From an uncultured Eubacteriales bacterium (GTDB taxonomy: Bacteria > Bacillota_A > Clostridia > Lachnospirales > Lachnospiraceae), in the NCBI GenBank assembly GCA_902803345.1, contig CADCPV010000035.1, forward strand, positions 1 to 10,730: a stretch of 10,730 bases of DNA, written 5' to 3'. The notes beneath the pieces are model-generated. The model was not told the origin of the DNA. It saw only the letters and a program-made list of their open reading frames with translations, and did no database searches. Made by a program: the position numbers and the translations under genes. Shown here one piece after another: positions 1-8,161 of this stretch (positions within the stretch are counted from its first letter, which is position 1; each line of letters starts with the position of its first letter).

Positions 1-456
1 CACGTTTACCGCGACATCACGATGCAGACTTCGACGCCGATCCACACCGGCGAGCAGATTTATCTCCGCGAGAACTACCGCGAGCTCATTGAAGGCCAGT
101 GCGTCAATGTCGTCGGCCCGGATCCGGCGGACTGCGGCGGCATCGCGGAGCTGAAATGGATTGCCGAATACGCGGACCTGCACGGCATCCACATGGCACC
201 GCACGGAACTTTCGACGGCATCTTCGGCATGGCGGCGCTGACGCAGGTCTGTGCGACGATGCCCCAGAACTATATTGCCTACGAATACCCCGCCGGGAAT
301 CCGGAGTGGTGGTACGACATTGTCGACGGCCTGCCGGACAATTTCCTTCGTGACGGCCATGTCCAGGTCTGGGATCGGCCCGGCATCGGCGTCGAGTTCA
401 ATATCCCGAAAGCGGAGAAGTACCTCCGCCCGGAGGATAAGGATTTCTTCCGTTAA
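1..456 (+). CDS. Enolase-superfamily (mandelate racemase-type) acid-sugar dehydratase-like protein, C-terminal fragment
   Basis: The frame is open from the first base and ends at TAA 454-456, giving the last 151 residues; the N-terminus lies outside the window. It is the C-terminal half of the metal-binding beta/alpha barrel of the mandelate racemase subgroup. Counting from the first codon, Glu18 in TGE fits the third Mg2+ ligand, Asp41 in PDPADCGG and His68 in APHG fit the catalytic Asp-His dyad, and Glu95 in YEYP is a candidate for the glutamate ending the active site. The Glu-to-Asp spacing (23) and Asp-to-His spacing (27) equal those of mandelate racemase (247, 270, 297). Such enzymes remove the alpha proton of a carboxylate sugar; family members dehydrate galactonate, gluconate, mannonate or rhamnonate. 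The exact substrate cannot be read from this fragment. It is convergent with the rhamnosidase operon and separated from it by a hairpin terminator, so a shared transcript is unlikely. Confidence 0.85.
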   Translation, partial: HVYRDITMQTSTPIHTGEQIYLRENYRELIEGQCVNVVGPDPADCGGIAELKWIAEYADLHGIHMAPHGTFDGIFGMAALTQVCATMPQNYIAYEYPAGNPEWWYDIVDGLPDNFLRDGHVQVWDRPGIGVEFNIPKAEKYLRPEDKDFFR

Positions 457-505
457 AGACCTGCTGTCACGGCCGACGGAAGATTTCAGCCCGGAGACAG
501 ACCTC

Positions 506-565
506 ATGAATAAGCCCGCGCCTTCGGAGACATTATCAGGTCTCTGAAAGTGCGGGCTTATTCAT
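506..565. terminator. Long hairpin, probable bidirectional terminator
   Basis: A perfect 14-base inverted repeat, ATGAATAAGCCCGC (506-519) and GCGGGCTTATTCAT (552-565), continues inward: 520-531 pairs with 540-551 with one mismatch (522/549) and two G-T wobbles, leaving an 8-base loop (532-539). It lies between two convergent genes, 50 bases after the dehydratase stop and 21 bases beyond the rhamnosidase stop. On either strand the GC-rich stem core is followed by a T-rich outer arm (CTTATTCAT). This arrangement suits a two-way intrinsic terminator, although there is no long uninterrupted T run. The rest of 457-585 shows no gene. Confidence 0.75.
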
Positions 566-585
566 TAAATTCACAGCCTCAGTTC

Positions 586-3132
586 CTACTCCGTAAACAC
601 GTGCTTCCCTGCCCAGACGGTTTCAACAAGGCCGTGGGGCAGCTTCACTTCTGCCGTACAGTTTGCGGGCACTGTGATCGTATAAACGGTCTTCCCTTCT
701 CTTCGCTCCCAGCGGCTTTCCGCCTTTCCGAAAACGCTGTTATAGGAAGCTTCGGCGTGCGTAAGCCCTCCGCCCGGAACCGGCGCGATCGTGAAATGAT
801 TCTCTCCGTCCACCCGGATTCCGCACATCGTGCTGAAAAGCCACTCGACGACAGCTCCTTTGGAGTAATGATTCAGTGAACCAAGTCCAGCGCCCTGTGA
901 ATTGTAGGGGCCGTCCCAATTTTCCCAGATGGTCGTCGCGCCGTTTCTGGGCATCGAAAGCCAGCCCGGGATTTCTTCGTTCAGAAGAAGTTTATAAGCC
1001 GCTTCCGTATCGTAGGAAGCCAGTACATAAAGGATCAGTGGCGTCGACAAAAAGCCGGTTCCGAGGCGCCAGCCGTAGTGCTCCAGCGCTTCGATCAGAC
1101 GCTTTCTGGCAAACGCGGTCTGCTCCTCATCAAGAAGATCAAAATACAGCGGACGCACGAGCTGCGCCTGCCGGTCGGTGTCCAGCGAAAAAGCTTCTGT
1201 CCGGACCAGTTCCTGATAGGCCATTCTGCAGCCGTCCGAATAGCTTTGGAATTCCTTCGTGTCCTCCGGATGTCCCAGTTTCTCTGCGATCTTCGCCATC
1301 AGCCCCAGTACATAGGAAGTATATGCTGTCGAGACCTCCGGATGCGGCGCTACGAAATCCTGCCAACGGAATCCGCCATTCACATCCACAGGCTCCGCCC
1401 ATTCGCCGTAACTCTGTCCGACATTGACAAAATACTTCTTCGCCTCTTTTGAGAGCTTCACATGCTTTGAAAAGAAAGGCATCGCTTTTCCACAGCGTTT
1501 CTCCATGAAGCGGGCGTATTTTGCCATGCCTTCATAGTACATCGCCAGGATCGATTCGTCCCGGAAAATCTCTGCATAACGCCAGGGAATCAGTATGCCG
1601 ACATCCGACCAGCCGACCGAACCGTTCATCGTCCACATATAGAAGTCCGCACCGCCGTCCGGTGTGATATGCGGCAGACGGCCGTTCTTTTTCTGCCAGT
1701 CATAGACGTCATGCATATACTTTCTGGCAAATGGCGCGAAGTCAAACAGGTATGAAGCCGTTGTAAAGAAAAGCTGTGCGTCGCCCGTCCAGCCATGACG
1801 CTCTCTTGTCGGGCAGTCTGTCGGGATATCCAGATGATTTCCCTTCGCGGACCAGAGCGTCGCCTCGCAAAGCTGGTTCAGAAGCGCATGGGAGGAAGAA
1901 AAGTCCCCTGTCCGTTCCAGGTCGGAATAGACTGCGATCGAGACGATCTTTTCGGAATCCAGTTCCACATCCGTCTCCACTTCCGCATACTGAAAGCCGA
2001 AAACGGCAAAGGTGGTCCTGTATGTATTCAGTCCTTCGGCGCAGCTGTATTCGATCTTCTGAAGCGGTGTGGTCTTTTTCTTGTTTTTGAGCTGGATATT
2101 CTCCTGCGTGAGATTTCCGTCCTGATCCAGCATTTCACCGAAACACCAGATCATGCGCTGACCGAGATGCGCATTCACCGAAAACTGCACATAGCCCGCA
2201 ATGTTCTGCCCGAAATCCAGAAGTTTCCGGCCGTTTTTTGCAGTCGTGATCATCGGATGGAAGCGCTCGTGCTCCGTCACTGGGACATTGTCGGAAGCTG
2301 TCGGAACGACCGGATGCGCGGTCTCCTTTGCCTGTCCTGAATAGGTCGGCGTCCGGAAGGCTTCGACGATTTCGCCGTCCTTGTTGTCGGCAAAGCGGAT
2401 CGGCCCATCGTTGGACCACTGCCAGCTTCTGTTGCTTAAGATCAGCTCCTTTGTTCCGTCATCATAGAAAATTTCCAGCTGCATGAGAACTTTGGTTTCT
2501 GTTCCGTACTGGTTCCGGATGCCCCAGGCGCCGCAGGAACCGCGGTACCAGCCGTCTCCAAGCTGAACGGTGAGTTCATTATCACCTGAACTGAGCAGAT
2601 CGGTCACATCATAAGTCTGATACTGGACACGCTTTCGATAGTCCGTATAACCGGGCGCCATGACGAAATCGCCCACTCTCTTTCCGCCGATCCGGACTTC
2701 ATACAGACCGCAGGCTGTGGCATAGAGGCGTGCTTTCCCGACAGACTTTTCCAGAACAAAAACTTTCCGGAAACAGTCCACGGGATAACGTTCGCTCTTC
2801 TTCACCGTATAATTCCCTGTGATCCATTTTGCCTGCCAGTCAGACGGGCAAAGAAGCCCCATTTCGAAGTAAGCCTCACTCCACTCGCCCGGCTCATTCT
2901 GCTCATCCCACAGACGGATCCTGTAGTTCACGCGTTCGCGGGAAGACAGTTTTTCAGGGTATTCAGCGTGCATCAGATCGGATTCGACCTTTCCGCTGTC
3001 CCATTTTTCACTTACAATCTGATAGGCAGTCTGTCGGATGCCTCCTTCCGCGTTCCAGCTGAGCCGCGGCTTTTGGATATCAATCCCAAGAGGATCAATG
3101 AGGTGTTCTGTTTTCAGTCGGATCGCTTTCAT
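586..3132 (-). CDS. Alpha-L-rhamnosidase, glycoside hydrolase family 78
   Basis: An 848-residue cytoplasmic GH78 enzyme that removes terminal alpha-L-rhamnose from glycosides by an inverting mechanism. The order is: an N-terminal beta domain (about 1-95, with the typical [13 protein letters not shown] start), the rhamnosidase N domain (about 125-280, with [16 protein letters not shown] and LGDGWYRG), a concanavalin-like domain (about 290-395, with [12 protein letters not shown]), the (alpha/alpha)6 barrel (about 405-760) and a C-terminal beta-sandwich. Asp439, Glu444 and Asp451 in [13 protein letters not shown] match the acid cluster Asp567/Glu572/Asp579 of Bacillus RhaB with identical spacing; Glu737 in TTIWENW fits the catalytic base. 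No signal peptide is seen. The start ATG overlaps the symporter stop (ATGA, 3129-3132), and AAGGAGA at 3142-3148 sits 9 bases upstream, so translation is probably coupled. It is the last gene of the operon. The natural substrate is not visible in the sequence. Confidence 0.95.
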   Translation of the reverse strand: MKAIRLKTEHLIDPLGIDIQKPRLSWNAEGGIRQTAYQIVSEKWDSGKVESDLMHAEYPEKLSSRERVNYRIRLWDEQNEPGEWSEAYFEMGLLCPSDWQAKWITGNYTVKKSERYPVDCFRKVFVLEKSVGKARLYATACGLYEVRIGGKRVGDFVMAPGYTDYRKRVQYQTYDVTDLLSSGDNELTVQLGDGWYRGSCGAWGIRNQYGTETKVLMQLEIFYDDGTKELILSNRSWQWSNDGPIRFADNKDGEIVEAFRTPTYSGQAKETAHPVVPTASDNVPVTEHERFHPMITTAKNGRKLLDFGQNIAGYVQFSVNAHLGQRMIWCFGEMLDQDGNLTQENIQLKNKKKTTPLQKIEYSCAEGLNTYRTTFAVFGFQYAEVETDVELDSEKIVSIAVYSDLERTGDFSSSHALLNQLCEATLWSAKGNHLDIPTDCPTRERHGWTGDAQLFFTTASYLFDFAPFARKYMHDVYDWQKKNGRLPHITPDGGADFYMWTMNGSVGWSDVGILIPWRYAEIFRDESILAMYYEGMAKYARFMEKRCGKAMPFFSKHVKLSKEAKKYFVNVGQSYGEWAEPVDVNGGFRWQDFVAPHPEVSTAYTSYVLGLMAKIAEKLGHPEDTKEFQSYSDGCRMAYQELVRTEAFSLDTDRQAQLVRPLYFDLLDEEQTAFARKRLIEALEHYGWRLGTGFLSTPLILYVLASYDTEAAYKLLLNEEIPGWLSMPRNGATTIWENWDGPYNSQGAGLGSLNHYSKGAVVEWLFSTMCGIRVDGENHFTIAPVPGGGLTHAEASYNSVFGKAESRWERREGKTVYTITVPANCTAEVKLPHGLVETVWAGKHVFTE

Positions 3133-4706
3133 CTTTCGTTTTCTCCTTCTGCCTGAGATTCAGCGGGCCTGTTTTCTTCATCCGTTCCCTGGGATGCTTC
3201 ATGTCGTGCCTTGATTTCCGCCTGTTCTTTCCCGATGTTTTTCTCGACCTTCAGCAGGAACAGCAGGACGAAGGCAATCAGGCTCGTGAAGACTTCCAGT
3301 CCTACAAAGGCAAATGTAATCACCCAATATACATTATCCGGCTGCTGCAGCGCAATCGTGAAGACGCCGTCCTTCGGGACAATGTCCGAGAGCGCAATCT
3401 GAGAAATCCATCCGTTCTCGGCAAGCTTTGCGGAAGCTTCTGCCAAGCTGTTTGCAGAGAAAGGCGCAAGATAACCTGTCTTTGCCAGAAGCAGGTTGAA
3501 AACGCCGGTCATGATGCCGACCATTGCCACAGCGATGATGTTGTAGATTGACATGGCCGTTCCGTCGAGCCGGGTATCGGATTTCCATTCCATATGGTCC
3601 AGGCAGTCCGCAAAGAGCGCCATGAAAACGTAGGAACCAGGCAGACCGCCCGTATTTTTGATAAACTGCCCGATGAGGACCATGACCAGATTTCTGGGGA
3701 ACATCCAGCAGATCAGTGACCCGACGGCGATCAGAAGGCATCCGATCATCGTGACATTTCGCTTCCCGAACTTCTTTGCCAGCGGCCAGACTGCAAAGAT
3801 GCCGATGCCCATCGGTATGCCGCCGATGACCGAAACGAGCATCTGTGTGATGCCGTCATTGTAGGTGCCAAGTACGTAATTGCAGTAATAGACGAGACCG
3901 AGGTTTTTGATTGTCGCGCCGACCGTGGTGACAAAGAAATATCCGTACATCAGGAGCATATATTTGTCCGTGAACAGGAGTTTCATCTGCTCCATAAAGG
4001 AGACATTCTCCTCCTCCCCGGCAGCTTCGGCTTCCTCTGTGATGCGTTCTTTTGTGAAGAAGTATTCCATCAGTGTCAGCGGAAGCGCGATGATCGACAG
4101 GATGGACATGAGAAGAATCCATCTCGGTTTTGCCACACCGATCACGGGCATAATGACCATCGGGAAGATCAGGGCGACCAGAATCCCGCTCATCATGATG
4201 GTTGTGATCTGGTTGAAGACGCTTAAGCCGCCACGGGCCTGGGAGTCACGCGTCGAGAGCGGCACCATCAGGTTGTGGCTCATGTTGAAGATCGTATAGG
4301 CAAAGGAATAGAACAGGTTGTAGGAAACAATAACCCAGATTGCCTTCACTGTATCGTTTGCGTTCGGCACGACAAACAGAAGGATTGCCGTAACAGGCAC
4401 CAGAACGGCGGACAGAAGAAGCCAGGGACGGGCTTTGCCTTCCTTCGTCCGGGTCCGGTCGATGATCTGCCCCATGATCACATTTGTGATGGCGTCGATG
4501 ACTTTCGAGATGATCGGGAAAATCGCGAGAAACAGGCCGTTCCATAAAGGCGTCAGGTTCAGAACATCCGTATAGTAAACGTTGAGATAGGTTGCAAGCA
4601 CGGCGTTCAGAAGAAGCGCGCCGGCAGGTCCGAGAAGGTATCCGAGCCATTTCTCCTTTGCTTTGACTTCCGGTGATACAATCCGGCTTTTGGGCAGTCT
4701 GATCAT
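3129..4706 (-). CDS. GPH-family (MelB/XynP-like) sugar symporter
   Basis: A 525-residue polytopic membrane protein with about 12 hydrophobic segments, of the glycoside-pentoside-hexuronide:cation symporter branch of the MFS. The family signature is clear at about 71-95: an Asp-led helix, then [18 protein letters not shown], matching the DPIMG and RSRWGKFKPW region of MelB. A charged central loop (about 225-245) separates the two halves, and about 40 polar, Glu-rich residues form a cytoplasmic C-terminal tail. Placed between two intracellular glycosidases, it most likely imports their glycoside substrate. Asp71 matches the first cation-site aspartate of MelB, but the second is Asn75 here, so cation coupling may differ. 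ATGA overlaps join it to both neighbours (4703-4706 and 3129-3132), and AAGGAGG at 4714-4720 lies 7 bases before its ATG. Family assignment is secure; the substrate is inferred from context. Confidence 0.93.
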   Translation of the reverse strand: MIRLPKSRIVSPEVKAKEKWLGYLLGPAGALLLNAVLATYLNVYYTDVLNLTPLWNGLFLAIFPIISKVIDAITNVIMGQIIDRTRTKEGKARPWLLLSAVLVPVTAILLFVVPNANDTVKAIWVIVSYNLFYSFAYTIFNMSHNLMVPLSTRDSQARGGLSVFNQITTIMMSGILVALIFPMVIMPVIGVAKPRWILLMSILSIIALPLTLMEYFFTKERITEEAEAAGEEENVSFMEQMKLLFTDKYMLLMYGYFFVTTVGATIKNLGLVYYCNYVLGTYNDGITQMLVSVIGGIPMGIGIFAVWPLAKKFGKRNVTMIGCLLIAVGSLICWMFPRNLVMVLIGQFIKNTGGLPGSYVFMALFADCLDHMEWKSDTRLDGTAMSIYNIIAVAMVGIMTGVFNLLLAKTGYLAPFSANSLAEASAKLAENGWISQIALSDIVPKDGVFTIALQQPDNVYWVITFAFVGLEVFTSLIAFVLLFLLKVEKNIGKEQAEIKARHEASQGTDEENRPAESQAEGENER

Positions 4707-6838
4707 TTGCTTTCCTCCTTCGGTAGTTTCGGTACTTTAATCTTTTTCATAAAGCAGGCCGCGCCTTTCAGAAGATGTCCGTTGGTCAGTTCGACGAAGC
4801 CCTGGGCAAAGTTGAAGGGCATCTGGTTCCCTGCACACATGGACATTGTCCGCGGCGAATTGCTCTCAAGAATTCTCTTCATGAAGAAGGCCGCCTTCCT
4901 TTTATTGCTCTTTTCTGGTCCGTCCGGGAGTTTTTCCGCCTCTTTCTGCTGCTTCTTTGCGACGGAAAGAACAGCATTGAACAGGATCCGTCCCATGAAA
5001 GTCTGCTGTAGATCCGTGAAGCGGGATTCCGTCGTAACCGGGAACTTCGGCAGTTCTTCCGGAACCGTATATTCGTCGGACCAGAATTCTTCCGGCTCCT
5101 CTTCTACTGTAATCGAGACGGTCTTCGACTCGCCGGGCTGAAGATATACTTTTTCGAAACCCCGAAGCCCGCCATCAATGAAAAGCTGTGCGACCTCGGC
5201 GCCGAAGCGTTCCCCGGTGTTTTCGATCGTCTGTGTGTAGGTATTTCCCTCGCGGATCCACTCGCTTTTCGAGAAAGTCGTATAGCTTAAACCGAAGCCG
5301 AAAGGAAAGCGGACCGGAATATCATGTCTGCTGTAATAACGATACCCGACCTCACAGCCTTCGGTATAGATTTCATTGATATCTTTTCCGAAGGAATCCG
5401 CCCCCGGAACATCTTCGTAGCGCATCGGCCAGGTCTCCGCCAGTTTTCCGGAAGGATTCTTTTCACCGAACAAAAGCTCACAGACTGCGGTTCCGCCGTT
5501 CTGTCCGGGCAGATACATGTTGAGGACCGCGCTGACCTGATCCAGAAAGGGAAGTTCAACCGGCGCGCCGCCGAACAGCACGACGACGATCTTTTTGCCG
5601 GATCGTAGCAGGGTCTCGATCTCCTGAAGCTGATTCTTTGGAAGCTTCATATGCGCCCGGTCGCAGCCCTCCGACTCATAGTAATCGGTGAGTCCCGCAA
5701 AAACCAGGACAACGTCGGCATCTTCAGGCGGTACGGATTGGATTCCCCTTGCTTCAAAGGCATCCTTCGGCGTTGTCACTTCCATCGGATGAATCATGGA
5801 ACTTCCGGCGCCCTGATAACGCATGTTTTCGAACAGTTCACCTGCAATGTGGAGCTTTTCCCTGCCGCCAAGCGGCAGCACGCCGTCGTTTTTCAGAAGA
5901 ACTGCACAGTCCGCGGCGATCTCAGCGGCGAGTGCATGATGGGCTTTCCAGTCCACCGGCGCCGGATCGGCCGGCTGAACATACTGTTCTACAAAGCGGA
6001 GGACTCTTCTGCATGACTGATCCAGTACTTCCATCGGAAGGCTTCCGTCTGATACGCCATCCAGGATCTGTCTCCGGCAGTAAGAAGTATCCCCCGGCAT
6101 CTCGAGATCCATTCCCGCCTTAAGCCCCAGAACCCGGTCCCTTACCGCACCCCAGTCGCTCATGACGAGGCCCGTAAAGCCCCAGTCATTCCGCAGGACA
6201 TCCGTCAGAAGCCATTTGTTCTCTGAGCAGAAAGTTCCGTTGATCTGATTGTAGGCGCACATGACAGACGCGGGTTTCGCATGCTTTACGATATATTCAA
6301 AAGGCTTCAGATAGAGCCTGCGCATTGTGTTTTCGGAAGCGACGGAATTGCCCATGAAGCGGAAGTTTTCGCTGTTGTTCAGGGCGAAATGCTTCAGGGA
6401 GACGCCGACGCCTTTGGACTGAACCCCTTCCACCATCGCGGCGCCGAGGACTCCGGCAAGGTACGGATCTTCGGAGAAATACTCGAAATTCCGGCCGCAG
6501 AGCGGATTTCTTTTGATGTTTACGCCCGGTCCGAGAAGCGTATGCACGCCGTAATAGCGGCATTCCTCCGCAATCGCCTCTCCCATTTTCCGGAGATTAT
6601 CCGGGTTCCATCCTGTAGCCGTACATGCTGCTGTCGGGAAAGATGTAGCAGGTTCGGACTCGCTCACCCCGTTGTCCGAAGAACCGATCTGCATTCGGAG
6701 CCCGTGAGGGCCGTCAGACATGCGGAGGCTCGGAATGCCGAGCCGCGGAATCGGATTGGTAAACAGAAAATCTGTTCCCGAAACCAGTGCTGCCTTCTCT
6801 TCCACGCTCATCTGTTTCAAAATCGTTTCAATATCCAT
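4703..6838 (-). CDS. Glycoside hydrolase family 3 beta-glycosidase (beta-glucosidase-like)
   Basis: A 711-residue retaining GH3 enzyme, probably a beta-glucosidase or beta-xylosidase type, and the first gene of the operon. The frame is open to 6913, but I choose ATG 6836-6838 because GGAGG (6846-6850) lies 7 bases upstream and the protein then begins at the usual [12 protein letters not shown] region; the longer form would run through the promoter. Numbered from this start, the N-terminal barrel carries the substrate-binding Arg116 in [11 protein letters not shown], Lys149-His150 in LKHFALN, and the nucleophile Asp228 in VMSDWGA. The second domain carries Glu390 in ESEGCDR, the probable acid/base. 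[11 protein letters not shown] begins a fibronectin-III-like domain (about 510-585). About 100 further residues (about 603-711) form an extra basic C-terminal tail with no recognised catalytic motif. No signal peptide is seen, so the enzyme is cytoplasmic. GH3 members vary in substrate, so the exact sugar is uncertain. Confidence 0.93.
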   Translation of the reverse strand: MDIETILKQMSVEEKAALVSGTDFLFTNPIPRLGIPSLRMSDGPHGLRMQIGSSDNGVSESEPATSFPTAACTATGWNPDNLRKMGEAIAEECRYYGVHTLLGPGVNIKRNPLCGRNFEYFSEDPYLAGVLGAAMVEGVQSKGVGVSLKHFALNNSENFRFMGNSVASENTMRRLYLKPFEYIVKHAKPASVMCAYNQINGTFCSENKWLLTDVLRNDWGFTGLVMSDWGAVRDRVLGLKAGMDLEMPGDTSYCRRQILDGVSDGSLPMEVLDQSCRRVLRFVEQYVQPADPAPVDWKAHHALAAEIAADCAVLLKNDGVLPLGGREKLHIAGELFENMRYQGAGSSMIHPMEVTTPKDAFEARGIQSVPPEDADVVLVFAGLTDYYESEGCDRAHMKLPKNQLQEIETLLRSGKKIVVVLFGGAPVELPFLDQVSAVLNMYLPGQNGGTAVCELLFGEKNPSGKLAETWPMRYEDVPGADSFGKDINEIYTEGCEVGYRYYSRHDIPVRFPFGFGLSYTTFSKSEWIREGNTYTQTIENTGERFGAEVAQLFIDGGLRGFEKVYLQPGESKTVSITVEEEPEEFWSDEYTVPEELPKFPVTTESRFTDLQQTFMGRILFNAVLSVAKKQQKEAEKLPDGPEKSNKRKAAFFMKRILESNSPRTMSMCAGNQMPFNFAQGFVELTNGHLLKGAACFMKKIKVPKLPKEESK

Positions 6839-6845
6839 GTCCCAT

Positions 6846-6850
6846 CCTCC
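6846..6850 (-). promoter_or_regulatory. Ribosome binding site fixing the GH3 start
   Basis: GGAGG on the minus strand, 7 bases before ATG 6838. This ideal spacing, together with the promoter lying inside the longer open frame, fixes the start at 6838 rather than 6913. Confidence 0.85.
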
Positions 6851-6868
6851 GGCATTTTCTCTGCGTAT

Positions 6869-6897
6869 AACATAACATATTCCGGGCAAAATGTCTT
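6869..6897 (-). promoter_or_regulatory. Putative sigma-A promoter of the GH3-GPH-GH78 operon
   Basis: On the minus strand, AAGACA (6897-6892) and TATGTT (6874-6869) are separated by 17 bases, a 4/6 plus 4/6 match to the housekeeping consensus. Transcription would begin near 6862 and leave a leader of about 24 bases with the GGAGG site. Its -35 box overlaps that of the divergent regulator promoter. The weak match fits a promoter that needs an activator such as the AraC-family neighbour. Confidence 0.5.
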
Positions 6898-6899
6898 GC
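6886..6899. promoter_or_regulatory. Imperfect palindrome over the divergent -35 boxes, possible operator
   Basis: GCAAAATGTCTTGC pairs at 10 of 14 positions, with outer arms GCAA and TTGC. It covers the -35 box of the operon promoter and most of the -35 box of the regulator promoter, where a bound protein could act on both. Short palindromes arise by chance, and AraC-family proteins often prefer direct repeats, so this is only a candidate site. Confidence 0.3.
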
Positions 6900-6924
6900 A
6901 TCCTGGTATTCAATATAGTACAAT
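6896..6924 (+). promoter_or_regulatory. Putative sigma-A promoter of the AraC-family regulator
   Basis: TTGCAT (6896-6901) and TACAAT (6919-6924) are separated by exactly 17 bases. The -10 box matches 5 of 6 consensus positions and the -35 box 3 of 6. Transcription would begin near 6931, after the upstream ATG at 6929, which supports the TTG at 6956 as the real start codon. Confidence 0.55.
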
Positions 6925-6942
6925 TGTAATGAATATCAGATT

Positions 6943-6947
6943 GGAGG
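6943..6947 (+). promoter_or_regulatory. Ribosome binding site deciding a TTG start
   Basis: GGAGG sits 8 bases before the in-frame TTG at 6956-6958. The upstream ATG at 6929-6931 has only AT-rich sequence before it, with no ribosome binding site. This site is the main reason for placing the regulator start at 6956. Confidence 0.75.
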
Positions 6948-6955
6948 ATATTTCA

Positions 6956-8143
6956 TTGAAAACAGATCCCGAATACCTGGCCTGTTCGATCGGCCGCTTC
7001 TTTGGCATTCCGGTCAGAATATATGAAAACGGAGGACTTTGCTGCTCTTATTTCCCGGTCCGTCTGCCCCGGGATCCCATGGAGATCTGCCGAAAAGAAA
7101 TTCTTGCCGTCACGGAACATGTCAGCTATTATGTCACTCCGCAGTTCCACTATTACGGCATTCTGAACAGCGGAAATCTGAAAATTGTCATCGGTCCGAC
7201 CGCGCAGATCACGCCGGATGAGCAGAAGCTCCGTGAACTTTCTTTTCAGGCCGACGTCCCGCAGGATGAAACTGCTGCATTTATCGAAGGTATGGCGGCA
7301 ATCGGCCGTATGCCAGTCGAAATGCTGCTGCAGTTTCTCTGCACATTGAATCATCTCCTGAACAGCGGAGAAAAATTGGAGTTTTCCGATATCGCCATCC
7401 ATGAAACAGAGCAGACACTTCTGAAAATGAATGCCGAGGAAAGGCGCACTGCGCGTGTCTATGAAGAAGACAGTCCGGACCGGCAGATGCATAATACGCT
7501 GGAGATTGAGGAAACCCTGATGGATCTCGTGCGGCGGGGTGACACTGCCACGCTTCGAAGCTGGCTGTCTTCCGCTCCCGCGGTCCATGGCGGAACCATT
7601 GCCCGCGACCAGCTCCGTCAGGTCAAAAACCTTTTTATCGTAACGGCCACCCTGACTTCACGGGCTGCAATCCGCGGCGGGATGCCTGAGGATGAGGCAT
7701 TCACCTTGTCTGACGCCTATATTCAGCGGGCCGAGCTTCTCTCTTCTTACAGTAAAATCATCAACCTCCAGTACAGCATGCTGCTCGAATTTACCGAACA
7801 GGTGGAGAAACTGCACCGCGGAAAGTTTACGAAAAAGTTCTCTCTGGATGTGGCAAACTATGTGCGCCGCCACCTTTCCGAGCCTGTCAGCGTGGAGCGT
7901 ATGGCTGAGGAATTCTTTCTCAGCCGCCCTTATCTCTCCGCAAAATTCAAACAGGAAACCGGACAGACCCTGACTGACTATATTCTCAGTGAAAAAACGG
8001 AGGAAGCAAAACGCCTCCTCCGTTATTCTGATAAACCGCTTTCGGCAATCAGCGCCTACCTCGGTTTTTCCTCTCATGGTCACTTTTCCAGGGTATTCAG
8101 AAAATACACCGGACTTACTCCCCGCGAATACCGGGAAACATGA
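6956..8143 (+). CDS. AraC-family transcriptional regulator
   Basis: A DNA-binding regulator of 395 residues if read from TTG 6956 (404 from ATG 6929). The last 101 residues (295-395) are a typical AraC/XylS domain: a first helix-turn-helix around VSVERMAEEFFLSRPYL and a second around KPLSAISAYLGFSSHGHFSRVF, ending in YTGLTPREYR. The first 100 or so residues look like a small ligand- or signal-sensing region that I cannot name. The middle (about 160-285, including VKNLFIVTATLTSRAAIRGG and LSDAYIQRAE) resembles a helical segment common in Firmicutes AraC regulators, including the YSIRK-type group. No membrane segment is seen, so it is probably a soluble sensor. It is divergent from the glycosidase operon and shares its control region, so it most likely activates that operon in response to the imported glycoside or its products. 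Its stop is 18 bases from that of the convergent MFS gene. Confidence 0.9.
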   Translation: MKTDPEYLACSIGRFFGIPVRIYENGGLCCSYFPVRLPRDPMEICRKEILAVTEHVSYYVTPQFHYYGILNSGNLKIVIGPTAQITPDEQKLRELSFQADVPQDETAAFIEGMAAIGRMPVEMLLQFLCTLNHLLNSGEKLEFSDIAIHETEQTLLKMNAEERRTARVYEEDSPDRQMHNTLEIEETLMDLVRRGDTATLRSWLSSAPAVHGGTIARDQLRQVKNLFIVTATLTSRAAIRGGMPEDEAFTLSDAYIQRAELLSSYSKIINLQYSMLLEFTEQVEKLHRGKFTKKFSLDVANYVRRHLSEPVSVERMAEEFFLSRPYLSAKFKQETGQTLTDYILSEKTEEAKRLLRYSDKPLSAISAYLGFSSHGHFSRVFRKYTGLTPREYRET

Positions 8144-8161
8144 TTTTTCATCCGCTTACCT

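Noticed and set aside
6839..6913. 25-residue N-terminal extension of the GH3 frame
   Set aside because: It has no ribosome binding site, covers the promoter region and precedes the conserved start of GH3 proteins. ATG 6838 has a well-placed GGAGG.
6281..6955. Open plus-strand frame extending the regulator to 620 codons
   Set aside because: It lies antisense to the well-supported GH3 gene and runs through both promoters. The extra residues are low-complexity and rich in Arg, His and Cys, with no family resemblance. The regulator starts at 6956 (or 6929).
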